The translations under genes were made by a program, and so were the position numbers. This document shows positions 32,775 through 40,530 of a stretch of 45,257 nt of DNA, one piece after another (position 1 is the stretch's first letter; each line of letters begins with the position of its first letter). This DNA is from an uncultured Winogradskyella sp. Lineage in GTDB: Bacteria > Bacteroidota > Bacteroidia > Flavobacteriales > Flavobacteriaceae. Under the pieces are notes generated by a model. That model was not told the DNA's origin. It saw only the letters and a program-made list of their open reading frames with translations, and did not search any database. Location of the stretch: contig NZ_CALGNH010000055.1 of NCBI RefSeq assembly GCF_937958655.1, forward strand, positions 1 through 45,257, given 5' to 3'.

Positions 32775-33191
32775 ATGAAAACAGAAACACAAAACCAAAC
32801 AGGAATAGCAACATTAGATAGCTTACCTAATCTTCACAACGCTAAAGTATCACCTAGAGAACTATCCTCTACCTATTGGACTCCAGAAGTTGAGGGCGAA
32901 TACAAAGTAGGTGTTATCATGGAAATCAAAGAAGAAAACTATACAGATGATAAGTCTGGCGAAACGGTAAAACTGCCATGTATCATCATGTTAAACCAAG
33001 AGGAAGATGGAAGTTTCAATACCATCAGAAACGGATCTAAGCGATTGGTAGCAACTATTGAAAGTGCTATTGAAAGCGGTGAGCTTGTTTTAGGACAAAC
33101 ACCTATACGATTAAGCTACTTAGGAAAACGTAAGAACAAAACCAATTCTTACCAATCAGATAGATGGTCTGTTAAACCAATAGTACTGTAA
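32775..33191 (+). CDS. Hypothetical recombination-module protein (138 aa)
   Basis: Directly precedes a YqaJ exonuclease gene. It has LSSTYWTPEVEGEYKVGVIM, CIIMLNQEEDGSFNTIRNGS and RLSYLGKRKNKTNSYQSDRWSV, a beta-rich pattern resembling OB-fold-like or ssDNA-associated phage proteins. It could be an annealing or binding partner for the exonuclease. This is inference from the neighbourhood. Confidence 0.5.
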   Translation: MKTETQNQTGIATLDSLPNLHNAKVSPRELSSTYWTPEVEGEYKVGVIMEIKEENYTDDKSGETVKLPCIIMLNQEEDGSFNTIRNGSKRLVATIESAIESGELVLGQTPIRLSYLGKRKNKTNSYQSDRWSVKPIVL

Positions 33192-33193
33192 TT

Positions 33194-34045
33194 ATGAGTG
33201 TTATTGAACAACTTAAGAAATCGATGCCGAATCTACATTCGGCTGCGGTTTCTGACGTAGAACTGTATGAAAACACCATACACGACGACCCTAAAAAATT
33301 AGGCTGTGTTGGTGCAAGTGAAGTGTCAAAACTTTTTACAAGAGCTGGATTAGATGCTAAAACTGCTCATTCATTTGCTTACGAAAAAGCATTAGAGTTA
33401 ATAAATGGCTATAGAGATTATGTATCTACAAACGCCATGCTTCACGGTATCAATTCAGAGATTGATGGTTATAGAGATGTAGTAATAAAGAAATATCCTA
33501 ATGCGACTTTAAGATCAGATGTTTCAATCTTTATTTCAGAAGTAGAACAAAAATCTTATTGGGCAACACCAGATGTTACAGACGAATTTGAAGGGCTTAC
33601 CATAGATATTAAATGTCCTTACACACCTTACACATTTTGGAACAACGTAAAGAAAATTAACGAAGGTTACAAAGCCCAAAACCAAATGCAGATGATAGCT
33701 ACAAAGCACAAAAAAGGTGCGATATGCCTTTACTTAACAAGTGCTGATGTAGATGAATTTGGAAATAAAAAGGAATACAAGATAGCACCAGAAAAACGCT
33801 CTAATTTCTTTTACCAAGATGCAGATGAAGCCATGCAAAAGGAAATTGTAAAGCGTATTAATGGCTTCTTTCCTATGCGAGACATCATCTTTAAGGACCT
33901 TACAAGCGCACCAGAAATAAGCGACGAAGAACTCTTTGATATGTGCGAAAAAAAGCAAGTCAAAAAATTTAAGGAAAACACCAATCTATTGAATCTTAAC
34001 GGATCAATAGTAAAATGCAGTAACGAATATTACACTTATAAATAA
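33194..34045 (+). CDS. YqaJ-type recombination exonuclease (283 aa)
   Basis: Lambda-exonuclease-family nuclease that resects DNA ends for phage recombination. Core motifs: GCVGASEVSKLF (about 37-48), LHGINSEIDGY (Glu89), ATPDVTDEFEG with PD at about 126-127, LTIDIKCP giving the D-x-K pair (Asp138, Lys140) and NQMQMIAT (Gln163, Gln165). Together these form the PD-(D/E)xK site. Followed by an SSB-like gene, as in recombination modules. Confidence 0.85.
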   Translation: MSVIEQLKKSMPNLHSAAVSDVELYENTIHDDPKKLGCVGASEVSKLFTRAGLDAKTAHSFAYEKALELINGYRDYVSTNAMLHGINSEIDGYRDVVIKKYPNATLRSDVSIFISEVEQKSYWATPDVTDEFEGLTIDIKCPYTPYTFWNNVKKINEGYKAQNQMQMIATKHKKGAICLYLTSADVDEFGNKKEYKIAPEKRSNFFYQDADEAMQKEIVKRINGFFPMRDIIFKDLTSAPEISDEELFDMCEKKQVKKFKENTNLLNLNGSIVKCSNEYYTYK

Positions 34046-34401
34046 TGGACATCACAGGAAAATTACACTCAGTAGGCGAAACAAAAACTTTTGATAGCGG
34101 ATTTCAAGTACAGGAATTCTATTTAGACCTAACAAGATTTAACCAAATGACTGGCGAAAAATACAGTAATCATGCAAGGTTTAAAATATTCAACGAAAAA
34201 TGCAACCCAGACCAATATAAAGTTGGTGACATCATTAAAGTAGGATTTTCAATTAATGGAAAATCATTTGCTAAAGACGATGGTTCTGTAGGATTTGCAC
34301 AAGACTTAGTTGCTTATAAAATAGACTTTGTACGTGAAGGTATAAATCAAACAGAATCACAAGAACCAATTGAAGAAGATCACGACGATTTACCATTCTA
34401 G
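34045..34401 (+). CDS. DUF3127-like single-strand DNA-binding protein (118 aa)
   Basis: OB-fold ssDNA-binding protein. The N-terminal part (ITGKLHSVGETKTFDSGFQVQEFYLDL, in pieces) and VGDIIKVGFSINGKSF match the DUF3127 pattern, and the C-terminus EEDHDDLPF has the acidic tail ending in Pro-Phe that SSB proteins use to recruit partners. Lies with the exonuclease, so a recombination or replication role is expected. A second, tail-less protein of this type is at 36545. Confidence 0.75.
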   Translation: MDITGKLHSVGETKTFDSGFQVQEFYLDLTRFNQMTGEKYSNHARFKIFNEKCNPDQYKVGDIIKVGFSINGKSFAKDDGSVGFAQDLVAYKIDFVREGINQTESQEPIEEDHDDLPF

Positions 34402-34404
34402 GTT

Positions 34405-34947
34405 ATGCTTAAACTAAATAAACATAAAGTGAAAGAGTTTTGGAAAAACATACCAAATCACGAAGGTTATGAGGCTAGTAACTTAGGTAGAATAAGAAGT
34501 AAAAAAAGATATGTTAAAAATGGTGATGATTCTTACAGATTAATTAATGATAAAATATTAAAGCCATACATGGGTAATAAAAATTTATACACTTCTGTAT
34601 CTATTAGATGTAATGGCTTAAGGAAAACAAAAAGAGTACATCAGTTAATTGCTATTACATTTTTAAAAAAAGAGAATATAGACGATGTTATAAATCACAA
34701 AAATTTTGATAGAACTGATAATAGGCTTTGCAATTTAGAATACATAAGCACAAGAAAAAACACAAATAAAAAGCATTTAAAAAGCTCCAGTAAATATGTA
34801 GGTGTTTGTTTTATGAAAGACAAAAATAAATGGGCTTCATATATAACACACTTAAAGAGAAATATTCATTTAGGATTTTATGAAACAGAAATTAAAGCTT
34901 TTGATGCTAGAAAAAAATATATGATTAAAAATAATTTATATGTCTAA
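34405..34947 (+). CDS. Homing endonuclease-like HNH protein with NUMOD4 and AP2 domains (180 aa)
   Basis: Free-standing homing endonuclease type. NUMOD4 at about residues 10-32 (FWKNIPNHEGYEASNLGRIR), HNH core about 78-115 (VHQLIAITFL, then INHKNFDRTDNRLCNLEYIS), and an AP2-like DNA-binding domain about 128-175 (YVGVCFMKDKNKWASYI). The gene seems more AT-rich than its neighbours and sits between two recombination genes, suggesting late insertion. Confidence 0.85.
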   Translation: MLKLNKHKVKEFWKNIPNHEGYEASNLGRIRSKKRYVKNGDDSYRLINDKILKPYMGNKNLYTSVSIRCNGLRKTKRVHQLIAITFLKKENIDDVINHKNFDRTDNRLCNLEYISTRKNTNKKHLKSSSKYVGVCFMKDKNKWASYITHLKRNIHLGFYETEIKAFDARKKYMIKNNLYV

Positions 34948-35248
34948 TACCTACCAAACCTCTACAGGCGAGCGCGTAACACAAAGCCAAATAGAAATCA
35001 GAATGCGTGTAGCAAAAGAAAATGTAATACAAGCCCAATTAGATGAGTATTCTTATAATTTCTGTGTAGAGTGTGGTAAAAACGGTAACGGAACCAGGCT
35101 AGACATGAGCCACAACATCAGCATAAAATCCGCTAAAGAACAAGGTAAAACTGAATTATGCTGGGATGAAGAAAATATAAAGGTACGCTGTAGAAGCTGC
35201 CATGAGAAATTAGATAAACTCATTTTACAATTCAATAACAGATCATGA
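34940..35248 (+). CDS. HNH-like or NinG-like zinc protein (102 aa)
   Basis: Small predicted nuclease-like protein: zinc pair FCVECGKNG (CxxC, about residues 42-45), DMSHNISIKSAKEQGKTE with the central His, and VRCRSCHEKLDK with a second CxxCH. This HNH/zinc arrangement is found in phage recombination nucleases. Overlaps the previous gene by eight bases. Target unknown. Confidence 0.65.
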   Translation: MSNTYQTSTGERVTQSQIEIRMRVAKENVIQAQLDEYSYNFCVECGKNGNGTRLDMSHNISIKSAKEQGKTELCWDEENIKVRCRSCHEKLDKLILQFNNRS

Positions 35249-35706
35249 AACAAATAATTTACATCTTATTATTTCCAATAGCATTATTGGCACAAGAAAG
35301 CAATAACATAAGTGTGGTACAATCACCAGGTTCTTATAACGATGGTTTTAGTATAGGCTTACAGTACGAATACCAAAACAACACCGTATATGTTGGTGGT
35401 GAAATTTACCACTTTCCGAAGCTGAACAATTTAGATTATTCACATCTCATAACTAGAATAGGACTTAACACAAAAGCATTAAGAGTATTTAGGCTATATG
35501 CTGGTCCTAGAATAGGTGCAATTTATAGAGAAAGCAGAATACATGCCTTATTAGGCTTAGAAGCTGGATTAGATATTAACATCACCAAAAACATCTTTAT
35601 AGGTGCATCGTATGCCAGTGATATGAAAACCGATAGTAAGTTATGGGGAAATGAAGATTACCATACAGTTAATAGTGGACTTGTAAGACTTGGATTTAAA
35701 TTTTAA
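35245..35706 (+). CDS. Outer-membrane beta-barrel protein (153 aa)
   Basis: Has a Sec signal (MKQIIYILLFPIALLAQ) and alternating hydrophobic/polar beta strands with aromatic ends (FSIGLQYEYQNNTVYVGGEIY, GLNTKALRVFRLYAGPRI, LVRLGFKF). Ending in Phe is typical of outer-membrane proteins. Size fits an eight-stranded barrel. An early-operon outer-membrane protein in a phage suggests modification of the host surface, such as superinfection exclusion. That role is inferred. Confidence 0.6.
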   Translation: MKQIIYILLFPIALLAQESNNISVVQSPGSYNDGFSIGLQYEYQNNTVYVGGEIYHFPKLNNLDYSHLITRIGLNTKALRVFRLYAGPRIGAIYRESRIHALLGLEAGLDINITKNIFIGASYASDMKTDSKLWGNEDYHTVNSGLVRLGFKF

Positions 35707-35710
35707 AGCC

Positions 35711-35788
35711 ATGAGCAAAAAAAGAGACATAACACAGTCTGTAATCCTGTTAGTGATACTTGCAATACTTAATATCATTTTGAAATGA
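35711..35788 (+). CDS. Single-helix membrane microprotein (25 aa)
   Basis: MSKKRDITQSVILLVILAIL plus five residues: basic N-terminus, then one hydrophobic helix. It ends by ATGA overlap with the YopX gene, and starts four bases after the barrel gene. No known homologue. Supported by overlap and topology. Confidence 0.4.
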   Translation: MSKKRDITQSVILLVILAILNIILK

Positions 35789-36171
35789 ATAGAGAACTAA
35801 AATTTAAGGCTTGGGATAGCTATAAAAAAGAAATGATTGACCTAATCAGTTTTGATACTATCTGTATAAATCCAGATTTAGACTTTGCAAATTATGAAGT
35901 GTTACAATTCACAGGCTTTAAAGACAGCCAAGGAAAAGACATCTACGAAGGTGACATTTTAAGCGATGAAGTAATGACAGACGAAGGCTTAAAAATGAGC
36001 TTACAACAAGTCTTTTTGGATGATAATAAAGGATGTTGGATGTTAGACTTTAGCCACTCACAAAACAAATCAGCTTCAGATATGCTCTACAGCCAATTAT
36101 TGGCTTACGATTATAAAATCATTGGGAACATTTACGAAAACTCAAAATTAATTAGCCATGACAAAATGTAG
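35785..36171 (+). CDS. YopX-like protein (128 aa)
   Basis: YopX family pattern: RELKFKAWDSYKKEMIDL at the N-terminus and EVLQFTGFKDSQGKDIYEGDIL (about 38-60), then a C-terminal YDYKIIGNIYENSKLI. YopX proteins are common in phages and mobile elements and have no settled function. The normal length and both signature blocks are present. Confidence 0.85.
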   Translation: MNRELKFKAWDSYKKEMIDLISFDTICINPDLDFANYEVLQFTGFKDSQGKDIYEGDILSDEVMTDEGLKMSLQQVFLDDNKGCWMLDFSHSQNKSASDMLYSQLLAYDYKIIGNIYENSKLISHDKM

Positions 36172-36544
36172 CACAGAAGCCTTTTTAAAAGGTATCAACA
36201 ATGGCACGTTCAACAGCCAAAAATCAAAGATATACGCTTACATAAAACGCAACCCAAATCATACCATTGAAGATATAAAGTTCTTCTCTACAGGTATGCG
36301 AGAAAGCTCAATAACTGCAAGAGTATCAGATTTGTTAGATATGGGTGTTATAAAGATTACAGGACAATTTGAAAGCAAAGTATCAAAGGTTTCAAAATTA
36401 GTAATCGTAACCGACCCAAAAGAGATTGAGCAACTAGCAAAGGACCGTAACAGGTCCAAAAAAAACCACGCTATAAAACGTCTTTTAAAAGAGGACATCA
36501 GCGACGAAACCAGAGATGTATTATTAACAGAATTAAGCGCATAG
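36158..36544 (+). CDS. Winged-helix-like DNA-binding protein (128 aa)
   Basis: N-terminal basic helix, then HTIEDIKFFSTGMRESSITA and RVSDLLDMGVIKITGQFES, which has the look of a winged-helix fold (three helices and a hairpin). C-terminal part is charged with NRSKKNHAIKRLLKED. Might regulate early transcription. Overlaps YopX by 14 bases. Confidence 0.5.
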   Translation: MTKCSTEAFLKGINNGTFNSQKSKIYAYIKRNPNHTIEDIKFFSTGMRESSITARVSDLLDMGVIKITGQFESKVSKVSKLVIVTDPKEIEQLAKDRNRSKKNHAIKRLLKEDISDETRDVLLTELSA

Positions 36545-36796
36545 ATGCCAACGATTATAGGGAAAATAGGCAGAACCATAGCCAGCGAAAACAAAAACAG
36601 AATTTTTAGCAAGGTAGAGATTATAGACTACCAAAAGCATAGGTCTTTTGTAGAGTTTAGAGGTGATTTAAAGCTAATGGTAGATAGTATAGAACCAGGT
36701 AACAACATTAAAGCCGAAGTCTATATACATGGCAAGTTATCCGCTTCTGGCCATCCTTATAACAATATCATTGCAACATCAATAGAGAAGTTATGA
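36545..36796 (+). CDS. Second DUF3127-like OB-fold protein (83 aa)
   Basis: The pattern GKIGRTIASENKNRIFSKVE, FVEFRGDLKLMVDSIEPG, IKAEVYIHGK and YNNIIATSIEKL follows the same sequence layout as DUF3127-type SSB-like proteins, though shorter and without the acidic Pro-Phe tail of the 34045 protein. It may be a paralogue or a DNA-binding subunit. Assigned by eye. Confidence 0.55.
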   Translation: MPTIIGKIGRTIASENKNRIFSKVEIIDYQKHRSFVEFRGDLKLMVDSIEPGNNIKAEVYIHGKLSASGHPYNNIIATSIEKL

Positions 36797-37146
36797 CACC
36801 ATTAGAGACCATATACAAAACAGTTACAGACTTCTACGGAAAAGAAGAAAGTTTTATTGTAAAGAAAGACATGAATAGAGAAAGAACTTACATACGTCAG
36901 TTATTTCACTATATCTCAAAATCATTAAATGGGTATCTAATTTCATTAAGTGAAATAGGCGCATTCAATAACAATGACCCTTTTAATCATGCTACAGTGC
37001 TTTATTCTGTAAAAAGGATTCAAGGGCTTATAGAAGTCGATAAATACGTAAGAAGTGAGGTTTTGAACATTTTAAAAAAACTACCATCAGACCGAAAAAC
37101 AGAACACGTCATTAAAAAAATTGAAAGGTTAGAAAATGGCAGATAG
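36793..37146 (+). CDS. DnaA domain IV-like DNA-binding protein (117 aa)
   Basis: The section about 30-82, with RTYIRQLFHYISKSLNGYLI, LSEIGAFNNNDP and FNHATVLYSVKRI, matches the DnaA C-terminal DNA-binding domain, whose signature is a basic helix plus the HSTV-type motif (here HATV at 66-69). It lacks the AAA+ domain of DnaA. It probably binds DnaA-box-like sites to recruit or block host initiation. Located in the replication module. Confidence 0.65.
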   Translation: MTPLETIYKTVTDFYGKEESFIVKKDMNRERTYIRQLFHYISKSLNGYLISLSEIGAFNNNDPFNHATVLYSVKRIQGLIEVDKYVRSEVLNILKKLPSDRKTEHVIKKIERLENGR

Positions 37147-37291
37147 GTATCACGACATCATAAAAGATGAAATCATGTACTGGTTTGATGTATTGCAAAA
37201 TAACAGCCTTAATAACATTTCTGAAATAACAGGAATACACAAAGACAAAGTGAGAAAAGTATTAGATAATAAATTAAAAATGTCAGCTTAA
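37136..37291 (+). CDS. Small helix-turn-helix-like protein (51 aa)
   Basis: Overlaps the previous gene's end by 11 bases and the next gene's start by one. Residues about 22-45 (NNSLNNISEITGIHKDKVRK) have the HTH rhythm: helix, turn, recognition helix. Possibly a small regulator of the replication genes. Homology not recognised. Confidence 0.45.
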   Translation: MADRYHDIIKDEIMYWFDVLQNNSLNNISEITGIHKDKVRKVLDNKLKMSA

Positions 37292-39912
37292 TGGATTACA
37301 TAGAGTTCTTAGAAAACAAAATCATAATAGCAGAGAATTACGGCTTTGAAATCTCAACCGATGTTCTACCAGAAATCATGCTACCACACCAAAAAGACAT
37401 TACTAAATGGGCTATTGAAGGTGGACGTAGAGCTGTGTTCGCTTCATTTGGATTAGGTAAAACCGTAATGCAGTTAGCTATAGCACAACAGATCATCAAA
37501 AAAACCAATAAACCATTCTTAATTGGTTTACCACTTGGTGTTATTGGTGAATTTAAAAGAGATAACGAACTCTTAGGTTCAGAGGTTGAAATACAGTATA
37601 TCACAGATAGTGATAGTATGGAGCTTCAGAAGGTTGAAAAAGCAATCATAAACTGTGGTAACACAATACCAGAATTAGAAGGTAGATATATTGATACTTT
37701 AGAAAAACAAGATGCTATTGATTTTGAATTTCAACCTAAAATATACCTTACAAACTACGAGCGCATCCGTAAAGGAGATATCGATGCTAGTAAGTTCGGA
37801 GGTGTATCTTTTGATGAAGCATCAGTTTTAAGAAATCTAAAGACCGAAACCACTAACTATGTTTTAGAGCATTTCGGAAAAGTACCGTATCGTTTTGTAT
37901 TTACAGCCACACCTACACCTAATAACTACATAGAGATTTTAAACTATGCTCAGTTTCTTGGTGTTATAGATAGAGGTCATGCCCTTACACAATTCTTTAA
38001 ACGAGATCCTAAGAAAGCTGGAAACTTAAAAATCAACGACACTCAGAAAGATGAATTTTGGAAATGGGTTAGCAGTTGGGCGGTTTTTATTAATAAACCT
38101 TCAGATTTAGGCTATAGCGATGAAGGCTATGACCTACCTAAAATGCATATCCATGAAATTGAAGTAGAAAACTTAACAGGTAAACCAATTGTAAATAAAG
38201 ATGGTGACCTAGTAATGTTCAAGGACGTAACAAAGAGCCTTAACGATACATCTAGAGAGAAATCTGAAACCGTAGAACTTAGAGTTAATAAAGCCTTTGA
38301 AATCATAGAAAATGAATTTCCAAACTCTAATGTTATTCTATGGCATCATAGAGAAGCCGAACGCATGGCCATCGAAAAAAGATGTCCTGATGATGTAGTT
38401 TTAAAATCTGTTTATGGTAGTCAATCCAATGACCTAAAAGAAAAGCTACTAATAGATTATTCAGAAGGTCGATATCAAATACTATCTACAAAACCACAGA
38501 TTGCAGGTAGTGGCTGTAATTTTCAGCACCATTGTAATCGTGCCATATTTGTAGGTATCGATTATAAGTTCAATGACTTTATTCAAGCTGTACATCGCAT
38601 ATACAGATTTAAGCAATTTAAGGAAGTGCATATCTACATCATTCACACCCAAAACGAGCGCGAGGTCCTTAAGGAACTCAAGGCAAAATGGAAACGCCAT
38701 ATAGAATTGCAGACCGAAATGATCAACTTGGTACGCAAGTATGGTCTTAATAATAACACACTAAGTAGCGACATGAAACGAAAACTGTTTAAAGACACTA
38801 TAATGCATACCGTAGGTAATGCCACGGTTTATAATGGTGATTGCACGATTGAAATCGATAAAATTGAAGATAACTCTACTGGATTAATGGTCACCTCTAT
38901 TCCGTTTGGCAATCATTATGAGTATTCTAACAACTATAACGACTTTGGGCATAATCCAAATAATGAAGGATTCTTTCAGCAAATGGATTATCTAGTACCT
39001 AAGTTATTGGATAAGTTAATGCCAGGTCGAATCTGTGCCGTGCATGTAAAAGACAGGATCCGTTATGGTTATCAAAAAGGTATAAGCTACACAACTATAG
39101 ACGATTTTAGTGGCGAAACTGTGCGTTCATTTACTAAGAACGGCTTTCATCTTATAGGTAAAATTACGGTACCGACAGACGTTGTTCAAGAAAATAACCA
39201 GACGTATAGACTTACTTGGGGAGAATTGGTAAAAGATTCAACAAAAATGGGATGTGGATTACCTGAGTATATTCTACTCTTTAGAAAGTCGCCAAGCGAT
39301 GATAAAAACGCTTATGCAGATTTACCAGTGAATAAATCTAAAAGAGAATACACTTTAGCACGTTGGCAATTAGATGCGCATGCTATTTGGCAAAGTAACG
39401 GTAATCGATTTTTAACCTTAGAGCAAGCTGAAATTTTAGACCCTAAAACGATATACGCATGGTGGAAAGAATACTGCCGTGTGGTGCCTTATGATTATCA
39501 ATTACACTTGGATGCATGTGAAACTTTAGATAAAGCAGGGAAACTCTCTAAAAAAATGATGAGCCTTATGAACCGTCCTAATGGACCAGATGTAATGAAC
39601 GATGTTAATCGATTAAAAACACTCAATGCTAATCAAAAAAACCGAAAGAAAGAAAAGCATATCTGTCCGCTTCAATTGGATATCATAGAACGCTTGATAT
39701 TTGAGTACAGTAAAGAAGGTGAATTGGTTGGTGATCCGTTTGGTGGATTATTCAGTACAGCATATATGGCCTTAAAAATGAAACGTAAGGCATGGTCTGT
39801 AGAGTTGAATCCAGATTATTATGATGATGGGCTTTTTTATCTTAAATCCATAGAAGCCGAACTTTCGGCACCCACCTTATTCGATTTACAACCAATAACT
39901 AAAACAGCATAA
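37291..39912 (+). CDS. Fused SF2 helicase and DNA methyltransferase (873 aa)
   Basis: Two domains in one chain. N-terminal SF2 helicase: motif I GLGKT (54-58), motif II DEAS (175-178), TATPTP (205-210), motif VI QAVHRIYRF (432-440). C-terminal methyltransferase from about 510: catalytic SIPF (536-539) in place of the usual SPPY, HICPLQLDIIERLI and the SAM-binding-like DPFGGLF (from about 815) at the end, an order fitting a beta-class enzyme. Both methylase motifs deviate from consensus, so activity is uncertain. May unwind and mark replicating phage DNA. Confidence 0.85.
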   Translation: MDYIEFLENKIIIAENYGFEISTDVLPEIMLPHQKDITKWAIEGGRRAVFASFGLGKTVMQLAIAQQIIKKTNKPFLIGLPLGVIGEFKRDNELLGSEVEIQYITDSDSMELQKVEKAIINCGNTIPELEGRYIDTLEKQDAIDFEFQPKIYLTNYERIRKGDIDASKFGGVSFDEASVLRNLKTETTNYVLEHFGKVPYRFVFTATPTPNNYIEILNYAQFLGVIDRGHALTQFFKRDPKKAGNLKINDTQKDEFWKWVSSWAVFINKPSDLGYSDEGYDLPKMHIHEIEVENLTGKPIVNKDGDLVMFKDVTKSLNDTSREKSETVELRVNKAFEIIENEFPNSNVILWHHREAERMAIEKRCPDDVVLKSVYGSQSNDLKEKLLIDYSEGRYQILSTKPQIAGSGCNFQHHCNRAIFVGIDYKFNDFIQAVHRIYRFKQFKEVHIYIIHTQNEREVLKELKAKWKRHIELQTEMINLVRKYGLNNNTLSSDMKRKLFKDTIMHTVGNATVYNGDCTIEIDKIEDNSTGLMVTSIPFGNHYEYSNNYNDFGHNPNNEGFFQQMDYLVPKLLDKLMPGRICAVHVKDRIRYGYQKGISYTTIDDFSGETVRSFTKNGFHLIGKITVPTDVVQENNQTYRLTWGELVKDSTKMGCGLPEYILLFRKSPSDDKNAYADLPVNKSKREYTLARWQLDAHAIWQSNGNRFLTLEQAEILDPKTIYAWWKEYCRVVPYDYQLHLDACETLDKAGKLSKKMMSLMNRPNGPDVMNDVNRLKTLNANQKNRKKEKHICPLQLDIIERLIFEYSKEGELVGDPFGGLFSTAYMALKMKRKAWSVELNPDYYDDGLFYLKSIEAELSAPTLFDLQPITKTA

Positions 39913-39913
39913 C

Positions 39914-40054
39914 ATGACAGATTTTGAAAAATTAGTAAAAGCAATGCGTACAGCGCAAAAGGAATTTAAAAAAAGTAAGAGCGCAGCGTCTAGGGAAAAG
40001 AGCGGACGTTTAGAACGCCAAGTAGATGCAGAACTTGAAAAATTGAAAGGATGA
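39914..40054 (+). CDS. Small charged helical protein (46 aa)
   Basis: MTDFEKLVKAMRTAQKEFKK... is a basic then acidic helix. It begins one base after the helicase-methylase stop and overlaps the next gene by four bases, supporting translation. No function is recognised. Confidence 0.5.
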   Translation: MTDFEKLVKAMRTAQKEFKKSKSAASREKSGRLERQVDAELEKLKG

Positions 40055-40530
40055 AAAAGAAAAAATGTTTTGTTCTAATTATATCAGAACGATTCCCAAA
40101 AACTCACCCTAGAGCTGGCGAGGAAACTAAGTTTTATAAAAAAATATTACAGCTTTTAAAAAAGCATACGATTAGGATGAACTATGAACTTTGGAAAAAT
40201 CGTGTAGAGTTAATTAATAAAGGTGAAGCTTATTTATCTATAAGAACTTGGTCTGGAAAGCCATACAGAAGCCCTCAAGTTGAGTTAATCGATTTTCATA
40301 ATGTAGGACTTCAAAAGTTAGAAGCCAACATCATGGGATGGTTTATTGATGACTATGATAGCGAGATCACTACAAAAGAATTATCTGAAAACGATGGACT
40401 GAGTTTAGATGATTTTAAAAGTTGGTTTAAAAAGATACCTCAAGAACCCATGGCGTTAATCCACTTTACGGATTTTAGATATCCAAACTCAAAAAACGAA
40501 AGTGTTTCATTTAAAATTCTAAGTGAATGA
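40051..40530 (+). CDS. ASCH-like hypothetical protein (159 aa)
   Basis: Sequence blocks such as KCFVLIISERFPKTHPRAGEE, KHTIRMNYELWKNRVELINKGEAY (in pieces) and IRTWSGKPYRSPQVEL resemble ASCH-type small RNA-binding proteins common in Bacteroidota phages. The C-terminal part has LSLDDFKSWFKKIPQEPMA. Role unknown, perhaps RNA binding in the replication module. Assigned with moderate caution. Confidence 0.5.
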   Translation: MKKKKCFVLIISERFPKTHPRAGEETKFYKKILQLLKKHTIRMNYELWKNRVELINKGEAYLSIRTWSGKPYRSPQVELIDFHNVGLQKLEANIMGWFIDDYDSEITTKELSENDGLSLDDFKSWFKKIPQEPMALIHFTDFRYPNSKNESVSFKILSE

